Below, piece by piece: positions 22,516-34,756 of a stretch of DNA of 64,000 nucleotides (position 1 is the stretch's first letter; each line of letters opens with the position of its first letter). The notes beneath the pieces were generated by a model. That model saw only the letters and a list, made by a program, of their open reading frames with translations, was not told the DNA's origin and did no database searches. Location: positions 62,001 through 126,000 of the forward strand of contig MU623441.1 of the NCBI GenBank assembly GCA_025201765.1, written 5' to 3'. Origin of the DNA: Daldinia sp. FL1419. Its lineage: Eukaryota; Ascomycota; Sordariomycetes; Xylariales; Hypoxylaceae. The position numbers were made by a program, and so were the translations under genes.

Positions 22516-23813
22516 GATGTTTTGAACGGGCGGACAGACGGGTCTGTCGGAGCCATACAATACACATTGACCATGCGACGTTGAAATTCACGACTATTCA
22601 AAAGGAAAAGGAGATGAGGAGGTAGGATCCAGGATGGAACTAGTCAATACCTAGGTGGTCAGGGTGGTAAAAGTACAACAGGGAAAAAGTAAGTGGCTCT
22701 TCAGCCCTGTCGAGCACGGTCTCAACTTGCTGCCGCTTCCACGAATAGAAGGTCAGTGAGATCACGGCCTAACCCTGTTTATGTTCCAAAAAAGGCAATA
22801 AATCTTCGTGTGGATAGGCGGCGCTATGGACGGTGTGTGGGCTGTTGAGGACAGCTGGGATACTGGGTACTGCCAAGGATGCCTCACTAAACCGTAGTTG
22901 AACTAGCGAAACGCATTCAACACGCCGTCGCCAAGGAAGGATTTTCAGACTAGGAGCACTAATAACTAATAAGGCGTAGGGCCAGAAAAATTAGGCATTA
23001 CACACGTAATAATATACCGAGACATTATTTACTTCAAGAATATGGATCCGTAACCGAGCCTCTAGAGCGCTTATTAGGGATCGACAGCGACCTATCAATG
23101 ACTAGGCATCAAGACATTTATGTGGCTAGGCTTTTACCATTTGCACAGCCATCTGGGGCGAATTTGAGAACAGTCTAGGTGACGTGCCGATCGGATGTCT
23201 TGGTTTTATTATAGTTTCTCGGAGGTGGATTGTGCCGGCGCGTAATATATATATATACCTTGGTAGGTATATATATATCTCTGTCTCCCCTTAACTAGGT
23301 GGTATGTAAATGGCTTATATTCCTATATAGTACCTAGTCTTGGCATTGTATCGGAATCTTAGTCCTGTGGCCAATATATTATCAATTGCAGCAAATAATA
23401 GCATACTTGTTAGACGTATCTAATCTAATAATTTGGCATCGCGTATATTCGAAATATATAGGTAGGTACCTAGGTAGGTACCTACTGCCTAGCTGAATAA
23501 TAAACCTTCTTCTAACCTAGAAAGATTATACGACGGCGTTAGTAACCGCGCCGCAAAAATATAACCAATTACAATTCGTTTGAGTCCCTCATCGGGTAAG
23601 CTCAAATAAGCTTAATTTGTGGTTCGGCGCGATTCATTTACGCAAAAGGATAAATAAGATGTTTGTTTGGTTGTTGGTGGAGACTTGACTTTGTTTGCAT
23701 CAGATAATCGATCGATGTGAGTTATCATTTGCTCACGGAATAATACCTACTAACCTGACCTAACCTAGGTACCTACCTACCTACCTACCTACCTACTATA
23801 CGAAACTTCAACC
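22516..23813. other. Intergenic region with TAGGTACCTA-type simple repeats
   Basis: No gene is seen. It holds a short TATATATATA tract near 23246-23278, an ATAGGTAGGTACCTAGG-type palindromic repeat at about 23461-23486, and an (ACCT)n tract at about 23770-23796. The last lies directly 3' of the metalloprotease gene. Confidence 0.5.
23770..23796. repeat. (ACCT)n microsatellite
   Basis: About six consecutive ACCT tetranucleotides preceded by CTAGGT. It lies between the lectin-like and metalloprotease genes, close to the stop codon of the latter. Confidence 0.8.
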
Positions 23814-25044
23814 TCACGAAACATCCACCTTGATATCAACTCCATTGCTAGACTCTTTGACAACTGTGACTTTAACACCCCAACCCGGAACGGTATACGA
23901 ACTCGTCCCTTTTAAGGATAATGGCGCATCGTTGAGTTTATCGCCCGCGCAACCATTTGAATTTGGCGTCGTATCTAGCACCCGAACAGGACCTTCTCCC
24001 GTCGCCGTAGTCGTCGAGACGGTGTAAAGCAGTACGCCGGTTGAGCAGGACGCCGAATCGAGGCCGCTAGCTGAGCGTAATTCCGCTACTAATACATCTG
24101 TGGTACTGTATTTGATAACCACCGCCTTAGAGCCGCCTTTTTCCTCCAAGGGGGTTAGCGTGTGCGTCGTCGAGCCCTTTTCGGCAACGCAGTCGATTTG
24201 TTCATCGGACAGCCATCCTAGCCGCCACTTATCCCAAGCGAAGTAATCAGGACTTGGTCCGCTACGGGTGTTTAGTTTCGGTTATATGTATATACTGCTT
24301 TGATGGCACGTCCGAACTTGACTCTTACCTGATGAGCCCCATCAAATCCCATCCGCCGATAAACAAGCCAGTTACACTGCCGTTAAACGGATAGTAATCC
24401 GGCAAACACATCGTGTGGCCTGTTTCGTGGTTCAAAACGAGGTGCTTCCAAGTTTCGTACGCGTCCAAGCCGAAAGTCACCGACTTTTTAGCGACGTAGG
24501 TTCCAGCGCGTGTCTTGACGTCTCCCATAAAAGTGGGCGAGAAAGAAATGGCCGCGGCATTGGCGGTTGGTACGACGTACAGCACATCGGTAGGCGGAAT
24601 AGTCTTGCCGTACGCCTCTAGCGCGTCTTGAATATACTTCTCGTGCATTTCGTAACTGAGACCACGCTGCCAGCCGTAGGAGTCTGCCTTGGCGGGCATC
24701 CGATAAAAACGGGACGTATCAGCAGTAACACTCAGGGTCAGCGCCCCGTATGACGAGGTGGAGTACCATTCTGCCGCCGCCGGCAAGAAGAAGTCGTATA
24801 GGCTTTGAGGAGTCTCGATGGCGGTTTGATCGGCGAAGTCGACGAAGATCATGAATGCGCTTAGGGTCCCCGTGCTAGGTGCGCAGTTCAACTCGTATCC
24901 GAAGCCCGCGCTGAGGTAGACATTGCTATTAGCTGCTAGCTTGCACGCCGAGATATCTTGTCTGAGGCGAAGAGGAGCATCCCTAGCCAAGGCAAATGCT
25001 AAGGTCCATGAAACGATCAAACGCCAAACCATCCACCTCAGCAT
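23814..25044 (-). pseudogene. M6-type secreted metalloprotease, apparently frameshifted
   Basis: Exon 1 runs 25044-24329 and exon 2 runs 24262-23814 on the minus strand. A signal peptide (MLRWMVWRLIVSWTLAFALA) precedes a domain like bacterial immune inhibitor A (peptidase family M6). The zinc motif HETGH occurs in NHETGHTMCLPDYY, followed by GGWDLMGLIS. The intron joins LIS to GPSPDYF in frame. One extra C (within the pair at 24240-24241) then shifts the frame, and reading on meets a stop a few codons later. The downstream sequence AWDKWRLGWLSDEQIDCV is clearly homologous but lies in the +1 frame, and continues open to the stop at 23814. So the gene is either a recent pseudogene or carries a one-base sequence error. 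Known family role: secreted Zn proteases. ATG codons further upstream (to 25086) could also serve as start. Confidence 0.7.
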
Positions 25045-25086
25045 GGCTTCGAGAATTCGAATAGCTAAAGCCATTGGTGCCACCAA

Positions 25087-25734
25087 ACGAGCACAAATAG
25101 CAGTTCTAATATTCTAGGTAATTTAAAGCCAGAGGCTGGGCCGAGTTTATTTAAGTAGGTATCGCCGTTTGCTATCTACTATCGTCGGCATGATTACTAC
25201 CTCCCTGAAAAGGATATGCGGGGGGACACTAATCAAAGCATAGCTCCTCGACTTTATGCTTGTCGGTCTTATCTTAGATAAATAGGCATTTTTCTTGATT
25301 GTGACGATGTATACGGGCGGAACATGATTTCCCTATTCCCTCGGATACAATTTAACCGAGCATTTTTCTGCCAGCCAAGTCTGGGCGTCCTTGTGTTTAA
25401 GCTAAAATTAAATTCTCATCGAAGGAAAAGTCCAGCTGGAACTACAGGGCGGACCTTTCTACATTTAAAAATACACACGATCGATAATATAACTGCCTAC
25501 TAAGGGCTCCATTCCAATACCGAACTTATGAATAGAGAATAAAAGGATGTAATGTCTTAAGCACGTCACTATTACATGTTCTTGACACCCAATCAAGGTC
25601 GTTTATAATCGGTCGTTACATTGTCATATCAGGGCAGCAATGTAATAAGGAACAAGCTTGCTGTGTCATCTATTTTATACGATTTCCAACAATGCTATGC
25701 AAGTCTCAGTCGTACGGTTTAGTTATCTGAGCCT
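25087..25734. other. Intergenic region between the metalloprotease and GMC genes
   Basis: Contains the promoter of the metalloprotease gene and the 3' region of the GMC gene. No further gene is seen. Confidence 0.5.
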
Positions 25735-27569
25735 TCAAAGACCAGACTTGATAATATCCGCGGCCATTTCCGCAACCCCATATACAGCCGCCTGTGTTCC
25801 TCCATTAGGGACCATAGGGATGATACTAGCGTCGCAGACGCGTAGGTTCGAGCAGCCATAGACGCGTAACTGGGGATCAACAACACCACCCATATCTCGC
25901 GGCATCATAGAGCAGGTACCCGTAAAGTGAATGGCTCCCACAGCAGTGTCACGCACATACTTTCGGGCGTTATCTAGATTCTTAAGCGATGACTCCGGAT
26001 AGCGCTTACCGTCCGGTTTAATGTGGCTGGCTAACGGTTCCGTAGCGACTAGGGTTTCTATGAATCGGAGATGGTGTGCGAGGACTTCTACGTCGACAGG
26101 ATGTGCGAGATACTTAGGATCTACGGCGGGAGATTCTGAACTCGATGGTGATCTTATGTGTACTGAACCCCGTGAGAGTGGATGGTCTAGGAGTAGCGCA
26201 ATCGTGAAGTAATTCTCTGCGCTCTGGGATTGAGGCATGGAAGCTCGCGATCCATCCGGATTAGTTCTCCCGAAACCGGGTATTGAGAGATAAGTGCAAG
26301 AAGCCTCGGTTGGTGATTCGAGAATAGACCGGACAAATGATTCGTGCTTCTTCGCGAATGCCTCGGGCAACTTTCCAGAATAAGTCTCGGAATCCAGAAT
26401 CTCTAGGATCTTTGAGACATCATGTGCTCCGCTTTCAGTTGTAATGCCAGGAAACGGTAGGTAGGCGGCGTGATTTGATCCGCTTCTAGATAAAGGCCCG
26501 GTATGGTTAGAGTAGGCTTCGACGGCGGCTGCAAGTGCATCTGGGTCTCCCTGTGCGAGCTTATCCATCGTCTCGAAACCATTCTGCTCTGGAACTTGAA
26601 AGTTTATGTAACAAATGGGGTGGTTTTGCAGGTTCTCGCCGACGTATGGGTTGTTAACGATAACATCAATACCAAGAGACTCTAACGACGACTTGTCACC
26701 AATGCCCGACAGCTCCAGGAGTTTAGGGGAATGGATGACTCCAGCCGCGATTATAATCTCTTTTCTCGCGTTTATAATCTGTGTTTTCCCCTCTTTAGTG
26801 TATTGAATCCCTGTTGCAATTGTTTTGTCGGCCTTTTCGAAAAGTATCTTCTCTACCAAGGTGCGTGACCACAGAGTTAGGTTTGATCGGTCTTTTGCTG
26901 GCTCGAAGTATGCGTTTCTAGAAAAACTCCTCTCCTTCGTAGAATCATATATAGAATCTGGGATTGTGACACCGCCATATATCTGATCAGAAAATGAACC
27001 GATCGTTACCGGGAACCCTAGCGTACGTAGGGTGTCCCTCCAAACCTGCGGCCATTTGGTGTCTTCATCGGGGAACGTTAATTGAAGCGGACCATTTCCC
27101 TTGACTTCCTTCGATGGAAGAACCGCACTATATGCTCTTCTTAGAGCTTGAGAGAAACTCGGCCATCCCCATCCTGTATTTCCCAAGTCCGCCCATGCTT
27201 CAACCCCTGTTTTGGATGTCTCAAAAAAAATGAGGCCATTCAAAGCACTTGACCCGCCCACGAGGCGTCCTTGCGGAAAGTTGATCTCGCGACCATCAAG
27301 TCCTTCCTTGTTCAAGAGTAAGACGATATGTAGAAAGATGTGTACGGTTAACCACATACCTGAGGGGTAGTCTTCAAGTTCCAGGATGCATCAGAACCAA
27401 GCAGCTTCGGCCACATGGCGGGACTCTTCACCATAAGGTCATCTCCCTTGTCCTCGCCGGCCTCGACCACAAGTACTCTAGTGTTGGGATCTTCGGAGAG
27501 TCGTGCAGCAAGGACAAGGCCTGCTAGGCCGCCCCCGACGATGATATAGTCAGGGTCTTCGGACACCAT
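25735..27569 (-). CDS. GMC family FAD-dependent oxidoreductase
   Basis: Two exons, 27569-27360 and 27306-25735, give 593 residues. The N-terminal FAD-binding motif is VGGGLAGLVLAARLSE. The GMC signature 1 region reads GRLVGGSSALNGLIF and signature 2 reads GVIHSPKLLELSGIG. The C-terminal part holds the presumed catalytic His in IHFTGTCSMMPRD, and PNGGTQAAVYGVAE near the end. Known family roles: FAD-dependent oxidation of alcohols, sugars or choline, and modification of secondary metabolites. No secretion signal is visible at the N-terminus, so an intracellular enzyme is likely. It lies tail-to-head with the MFS transporter (28.4-30.3 kb), on the same strand. The substrate cannot be told. Confidence 0.9.
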
Positions 27570-28367
27570 TGTACTTATTGCAGTGCAAAAGTAGGTAGCT
27601 TGTTCCGGGTGAAATAGTTGGGATGATAGGGTGAATGAAATGTTAACTTTTCAGATTATGGTCAGGGATAACCCCTCGGCACGGAGCGGCCGGTGCGATT
27701 CTGCATGATGATGGCTCCGAGGTTCCGAAACCAAAGAAAACGTACCTCGGGTATGTACTAAGGATAGAGATTTACACAGCCAACCATTGCTGCAGAAAAT
27801 ATAAATAACCAATTAATATCGAAGGATTTTTTATGGCTATTGCCGCGACCGTAAATTGTTGTGCTGCGGAAAACGTGCGGCTACAAAGGATCATTGTGAT
27901 TAGATTTCTATAATGATATAATGTCATTGGTAGTATGGGGGTATCATCAAGGGATTATGAGAGTTGCTAGGTAGACAGGGAGAAGTAAATGTTTCTGAAA
28001 GAAGGCTGGCACATGAAGAGCTTGCGGTGTTTTACTAAAGGTGCATTTGCGGCAGTCAAGTTGATGCTATCAAGAAAGTGAGAATATATCCTATCTACCC
28101 AGGACACAATATTTTCAGAAACCATTTGTGTGTATCTAGCAGGAATTCATCATCATCTTTTGATTTTAAAGCCTTTAAACAATTACACCAATCTATCTAT
28201 AAATCTTAATATCCAAATAAAACTCCTCTTTAATCCTATTAATTATAATATATTAGATACATCAAACTTACCTAGAAGAGTAGGCAGTGAAGAATAGAAA
28301 ATATGCGATAGTAAAAATGCACTTTTTACTTCGAAAGCGATAGATCCATTTGTACTCTTCTGGAGTG
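27570..28367. other. Intergenic region between the GMC and MFS genes
   Basis: Promoter of the GMC gene and 3' region of the MFS gene, with an AT-rich stretch at about 28150-28320. No gene seen. Confidence 0.5.
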
Positions 28368-30291
28368 CTATGGCTTATTCTCGGGCTGATTCTCGACAGG
28401 CTGGCCATCTGCGGGAGCCTCCACGGTGCTTTCGGGAGCTTTGGCCTCCGGCTGCTTTAACGAAAGCCAGTCCATGAAGATGGGCCCGATAATGGACAAG
28501 GCACTGACAGCAACAGCAACGTAGAATGTTTGAGTGAGAGCGTCGTTATACGCTTCCAAGACCGCAGGAAGCTGCTCCGGCGAAACAGTATCTCTTAGTG
28601 CCGTGGCACCACCCCTAATAACGGATGCAGAATTGACATCGGGGACACGAGAAACAAGATTCTTGATCAATTGGTTCTGGAAGACGTTCTGAGCCACAGC
28701 GAGGAAGATCGAAGAAGATAGGGATTGCGTGAAGGTTAAGATGGAGATAGCCATTGGCATATCAGCCATCGGGACGGCAACCTGGGCAACAAGCATGACA
28801 TTCTGGGCACCCAGACCTGCGCCAAGCGCGACAATCACCTGGTATCCAAACCAATACCCAATAGTAGAGTCGACCTTGAGAGTACTAAGAAGGCCGGCGC
28901 CAACCGCAGTGATGGCTGAAGAAGCGATGAGTAGTGGCGTGAACATGCCTAGAACAGAAGCGAGACCACCGCCGATGATGGAAAATATCACAAGACCGAG
29001 AATACTAGGCAAGTTGTCAATGCCAGATTGTGTTGCCGAAACCCCCTTAACCGCCTGAAACCAAATCGGAAGGTAGTAGGAAAAGACAAACAGAGCGGCG
29101 CCCATGCACACACCATACCAAACGCCCCCTATAATATTCTTGTTCTTTAATACGCGTAGGGGAACGGTGGCCCTGTCTTTCTGCCAGAGTTCGACCATCC
29201 AAAAGAGAATAGCCAAAACGCCAAATACGACAAATAACGCAATAATTCGACCATCGCTCCAAGGGTACGCGGCCCCGCCCCATTGTAAAGCCAAAAGAAG
29301 GGAGATTACGGAAGGAATGAGGAAGAAGCTGCCGGGGAGATCGAACTGCTTGACCTGCTCCTTAAAGGGAAGACCGGGCTGTGCCGGGGGCTTATTCGGT
29401 AGAAAGAGAACGAGAAAAAGAATGGCAACACCACCGAGAGGAAGATTGATGTAGAAACACCACCGCCATGTTACGTGGTCCGTGAAGGCACCTCCCAAAC
29501 TACCATGGAAATTAGAGCGTGCAAACAAGAGTTTACGAAAAGGGGGGATTGCTTACAGAGGGCCAGCCACACTGGCGATACCGTGCATGCTTGACAAGAG
29601 ACCGGTATAGATGGGCCGCAGTCTCAGGGGTACATTAGTTGCCATAATAATGATAGCCCCTGCGAAGATACCAGCAGCGCCCAAGCCAGAAACAGTTCGT
29701 CCAACGATCAAAACAGCCGAAGACGGAGAGACGGCGGCGATAAGAGAACCGATCTCAAAAATGAAGACGCCCACTAAGAACACCCATTTCACGGAATACA
29801 TGGCGTAAAATTTACCGAACATCAACTGCAGGGCGCAGACGGCAAAGAGATACGAACTCCCATACCAGGCGACATCGTCCAGAGAGTTGAATTCGTTGGT
29901 GATTCGTGGGATTGCTGTGGCGAGAATAGTACCGTCCTGGGGGGGGAAGGGTTAGGAGACTAAAGCACAAAACACACGCAGCTCTTTAATAACGGCGATA
30001 GTGACTTACTAAGGATACGACGAGCATGGCCATACAAAGGGCAATCAATAGGAGGACCAATTTCCAAAAAGCAGGATATTCCTGTTCGGCGTCGGCGACA
30101 GTAGCATCGACGGCTTGTGGCTCGCTAGTCTCCACTTCTTGCTTCTCAACATCCTGCACTTCTTGAGGGCGCGATTGCACGGGGGCTTCCTGGCTGTTCA
30201 TTTTTTCGAGTGTGGTGGAATCGTTGGCGGTGGAATTTACCGACACCGCGGTAGCGGCAGAAGAAGCGGTCGTATCGTCTGGAGGTCGCAT
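28368..30291 (-). CDS. MFS transporter, 14-helix drug:H+ antiporter (DHA2) type
   Basis: Three exons, 30291-30010, 29936-29557 and 29499-28368, give 597 residues. A hydrophilic N-terminus of about 75 residues (Thr/Ser/Glu-rich) precedes the helices. The DHA2-type helix 1 motif is split by the first intron (VVSL then DGTILATAIPRIT). Helix 5 motif C (GPLLGGAF) is created by the second splice and is followed by WRWCFYINLP. About 14 membrane segments can be counted. Known role: plasma membrane proton antiporters exporting drugs, toxins or the cell's own metabolites. Its position between a GMC oxidase and a 2OG dioxygenase suggests export of their product, which is inference. It is divergent from the dioxygenase across about 1.3 kb. 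Confidence 0.9.
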
Positions 30292-31240
30292 CGCGGGCAG
30301 TGATGTTAGTAGAGCAAGATAGTGTAGGTGATGGAATTTCTACATGTCAGCTTGATGTTGTGATAAATTCAGAAAGAAAAAAAAAAACTCCAAAAGGGTC
30401 ACTTGGGTTGCTTCGACTTTTAATACGAATCTTCAACATTTTCCCTATTTCCTATTTTTCTCTACGGGATCCACTTGTACGGCTTATCCGCTACGGAACC
30501 CCTTTACGGGGATCCTTAATACGGGGATCCTTAATACGGCATTTGCTTTCGGCGAGGTGAGTCACGCCGGGAATTCAAGTAGATGATTCAAAACACGGGG
30601 CTGTGTCCCGTTTTCCTGTTGGAGGTCGATACGGCATAAGATGAATTAACATGAAAATTATTTTGGAATTTTCGATGGAACGTCTTGTCCCGAGATACAA
30701 TTGACCAATCACAACTCTCCCTTACTAGAGTTTACCAGAGATTATCCAGACTTACCCTAAAAGGGCTACGGCCCGTGCCGCTAACATACCGCTAGCATGC
30801 AACTAACAAGCAACTAACTTTGGGACTGTGATCAACTAATTTAAGCACAGGTATTTGGAGCTTCTTCTCCAGGTACCTCAGCGACGTATCCAAAATAATT
30901 AAGGGCCCGGCCGAGATTTACAACACTTCGCATACAGTATATACTCCACTAATAAATTTATTTAGCTACTATTATCTTACTACAACTTGTATATAATTGA
31001 CTGTTTTGCTAAATACAAGCCACGCTTGGCCGGCACTACTACGTAACATGGACGGCTGATCGCGGAGGCCGAGGGCACCGACAGAAGGGTTGGTGTACCT
31101 AGTAATAGCGCAATGCGACTAAAATATTAAAGATAGAAGCCGGATGGATACCCCTATTTTAAGAAGGGGTGATATATCCAGCTCGGGAGGTTTGATAAAT
31201 TCTCAATGGAGGTAAAATGCATTGATTGGAACTTGGTACG

Positions 31241-31271
<31 letters not shown>

Positions 31272-31608
31272 AGAGATTAGTAACTTAAACGTCGTGAGGA
31301 TCAAAGAAAAGCGAATTAAAGTTAATACGACTATTAAAATAGTTACCTAGGTACCTAGTCAGAGGAACAAAAAACCCCAAATGTATAGTCTGACCAATAC
31401 CACCTGCATGTCGTAGCTAACTCCAAATGATAAGCGTCACCACGATTAGAACCAATAATATATATAGAATATACCTAAGGCTACTGGTCGAAAAGTCCGA
31501 GAAAGAGAGGCAATTGCCACACAATATCCATCTTTACGTGATATTGGATACCTTAGGTAGTTATTGGTATTAGAGAAGAGAAAACTTGGACTACTAACAT
31601 CTTTCAAA
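30292..31608. promoter_or_regulatory. Divergent intergenic region between the MFS and dioxygenase genes
   Basis: About 1.3 kb shared upstream region. It contains a direct duplication of ACGGGGATCCTTAAT near 30508-30538 and a run of 28 A residues at 31241-31268 followed by GA repeats. No gene is seen. As the only DNA between two divergent start codons it should carry the regulatory sites of both, but I see no diagnostic operator. Confidence 0.45.
31241..31268. repeat. Poly-A tract (28 A)
   Basis: Uninterrupted A run followed by GAGAGAGA. It lies in the divergent promoter region of the MFS and dioxygenase genes. Confidence 0.9.
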
Positions 31609-32704
31609 ATGGGTATTAACGATTCTTCAAATTTTGAGATCCCAACCATTGATATTTCTGGTTATATCGTGGGCGATTCTCGCCGAACGACTGAGATAGT
31701 AAACGAATTAAACACCGCGTGTCGCGCCCCTGGATTTTTCCAAATAGTTGGCCACGATATCCCTGTCTCGTTACGAACTCGTCTCTTCGACAAGGTGACC
31801 CAGTTTTACAACCTTCCTATAGCCAAGAAGTCTGTTCTAAGTCACATCCATTCGGTCAGTGGTGCAAGGGGTTACGAAGCCGTTGGGGCTGTGACACTAG
31901 AGGGTGACTTTGCAGATCAAAAAGAGGGATTCATGATAGGCCCCGAAAAGCCCCCCGGGAGATTCCTCCAAGGCCCCAACTTGTGGCCGGAGGAGACCGA
32001 CTGTCCGGGGTTCCGTTCTACGATGGAAGAATATCTCGCTTCTGTGCGAAGTCTCAGCGTAAAGATGTTTCGACTGCTAGCATTGAGTCTTGATATTGAC
32101 GAGCACTATTTCGATGCTTTCGTAAATAGTCCAGATTGTCAGGAGAACCTAGTGCGTTTATCGTCTAATCCGTGCTAACCCCTTAACCATATTAGCCATC
32201 TCGATGTGTCGCGCGCATCGATATCCTCGAGGTACCCCTGAATCGTCGAAACAACTTCGAGGGACTGGTGCTCATACGGACTTTGGTGCACTGACACTAC
32301 TGCTCCAAGACGATAGTACGACTACTATTCTACATGACCTGTATAGATACTAAACTAACGATTTAGTTGGCGGTTTGGAAGTATTCCATCGGCCTACCAG
32401 CACATGGCATCCCGTACCCTACGTGGAAGACGCTTATATCGTCAATATTGGCGATATGATGGAACGCTGGACAAACGGCCGATATATGTCTACTTTACAT
32501 CGAGTTGTCACACCAACTTCGAATAAGGATAGATATAGTGTAGTCTTGTTCAACGAAGGCTTATTGGATCAAGTCATCGAATGCATTCCGACGTGTATCG
32601 AGCCCGGCGAGAACCCTTTATACGAAGCGGTCACCGTAGAAGCGCATTTGCGGAAACGGTACGGACAGACCTATAGCGAGACGAAAAACGACGAGCCGAA
32701 CTAG
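31609..32704 (+). CDS. 2-oxoglutarate/Fe(II)-dependent dioxygenase, isopenicillin N synthase-like
   Basis: Three exons, 31609-32137, 32196-32315 and 32367-32704, give 328 residues. The start is the first ATG, placing IPTIDISGY near the N-terminus as in the family. The N-terminal DIOX_N segment includes GFFQIVGHDIP. The Fe(II) ligands are the HTD in GAHTDFGALTLLLQDD and the distal His in STLHRVVTP, followed by the 2-oxoglutarate-binding Arg in DRYSVVLF. Both introns are short with GT-AG ends. Known family roles: hydroxylation, desaturation or ring formation, often in fungal secondary metabolism. All cofactor residues are present, so the enzyme should be active. The neighbouring MFS transporter and GMC oxidase suggest a shared pathway. 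Confidence 0.9.
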
Positions 32705-34608
32705 CATCTCTTTGTCGATAATAATAGCGTTGGCTTGACGGCTCCAGTCTATTATATTGTTGCTGTGTATTAGAGTACCCCTTTTAATATCACACAAATA
32801 CTTGACTCGATATAAAGCGAATCATGCTCCGAAGCTGAACCTTCTTGCTAAAGGTTGGACTAAACATCGGGAATCGACGCTATGGTTTGCTACCCCGATC
32901 CGAGCACGGTAGATAGTGAACGTAAAAGAACCATCGAGCGATACGAGTAAAACAAATACCACTACGAATATGAGCTATCCCGAATGCTGGATATTCCTAG
33001 GTATTCCGGCTCAAAGGCCTCCTGGAATGATCACATGGTGATGCACCAAGAATCTAATCCGGGATGGGCTAAAATAACCGTCGCCCTTTTGTGAATACTG
33101 TCTTATATATTGACTCGTCATGTTGAAAGCTTTATTGGCAGTGTATTTGTATACGTTCCTAGGCTTCTGGCTATTGTTATCGACAATCTTGAGTCCATGC
33201 TGGTTCATCTTTGCAAGAAAAGTACAGTTTTTGGGCCGATTTCCTGAGTTATCTGACAGAGTGATACTCATTACCATAGGATGGTTAAGTTCTTTACCGC
33301 TATCGTATAGATTCTACGGCACTATTGTCTTATTTCCCTATTGTGAAATCTCTCCCTATGCTATCCTTCCCAGACTCGACCATTAGTGGCAATGATACCT
33401 AAATGGAACTCGTCGAGAATGTCTCAAGCCATTAATATGGTAGTGGCTAAATAGCGCAAAGCCTTCCGAATCAGGAGCGCAAGCATGAGGAAGAGAGTAC
33501 ATCAGCAGATGCATAAATCCGTATTAAGAGACATACTGCGCGCTAAATTTGGGCGGGCCTAATAACTACATCCTTCCAGCATGCAAATAGGTGCGAGGTT
33601 ACGTTCAAGTCACTGTCATGACGGATTAATTAACTGATCTCCAATCAATAATGAGTCTTCCAACTCTATTGTAGTTTGCCCCTTATCCTCATACTACAAA
33701 CTTATATATCATAGATCATGTCTAACTCAGCTACCCCATGCTCCTCTCTAGATATTCCTCACACTCCCAGACGAGGAGTGTCAATTTCTTATTAGGCACA
33801 GTTTGTAAGGTCCCAATAACACAGTATCGCCCCCTTTCCTATGTAGGGTATGGCGTTCTTGTGGAACCCAAAACGTATTTGTTTCTTCCCGTGATAAGGG
33901 AATCTTTTAGGTAGTCCTCACCGCTACCCGTATGCCTACTGCAGTGTAGCCCGACCTAAAGGAAACAATATGCATAATACAAGTTAGTACCACGCATAGC
34001 TATATTATGCATAACATTGTTTCTAGTGTTGGCCGATACCTATCTGGTAGATATGCCAGATAAAATGAGCTTGCGATCTGGTTGGTCAAGGGAAGCGATT
34101 GAATACCTATGAACTGTGCGAAATTGTAAAGAAGGGTAGCAAGTTAGCCTATACTTCGCCCCTAACTCCGTGACAAACTTTCCGGGAGTTCTCGATGGCG
34201 ATTTTGCGGGGTTCCGAGACAACAAAATCATACCTTGGCGTTGAGTTTGTGGGAGAAGCAAGAATACCTCTCCCGCAGTAAGATCTAGAATTGGTTAGAA
34301 TACTTCCAGGTGCATGCATATATAGTGATGCAGGAGTCAAAATTGCGTATTGTATTAACAACAATGCCAAGGTGTAGAAGCGGCTCGGCGAAACTTTACC
34401 TGCCTACCTACGATGTACAACATCATGAAATATCCGAATACGCCTAGGATGATGAGCACCCGACCACTAATATGAGAGCTATTATGAGACTTTTGTATGA
34501 TTATACCACTCTAGGTAAGGGTAGGACGACGTGACCAAGTTACCTATCAATGATTTGTTAGTAACCTGCTTAGAAATCGCTGCATACTACCTAAGACAGC
34601 CACGGCTC
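32705..34608. other. Intergenic region bordering the retrotransposon block
   Basis: Ordinary composition right up to the LTR at 34614. A hydrophobic 88-codon open frame (33120-33386) is present but has no recognisable family. No clear gene is supported. Confidence 0.45.
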
Positions 34609-34613
34609 TTGAT
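34609..34613 (+). repeat. Target-site duplication (left), TTGAT
   Basis: TTGAT directly before the left LTR is repeated exactly after the right LTR at 47034-47038. This is the 5-bp duplication expected from LTR retrotransposon integration. Confidence 0.9.
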
Positions 34614-34756
34614 TGTTGGAATGTGTATGGCTGGTATATAGGGATATAATATGCCCTATATCTATAACCTTATATATTATAAATATACTTATTTATTCTT
34701 TAAAACAAATTTAATAATATAAGTAATTTATTTTATATATATATTTTATTTTAATA
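34614..34756 (+). repeat. Left LTR of family A copy 1
   Basis: Starts TGTTGGAATGTGTATGG and ends TTTTATTTTAATA, which corresponds to TTCTATTTCAACA in the best-preserved LTR (60065-60207). The 143-bp length matches the other three LTRs of this family. The sequence GGTTATAAATTTAG just inside would be the degraded primer-binding site. Confidence 0.92.

Noticed and set aside
33120..33386. 88-codon hydrophobic frame
   Set aside because: Two possible membrane segments, but no family resemblance, no splice structure and no neighbour context; likely chance.
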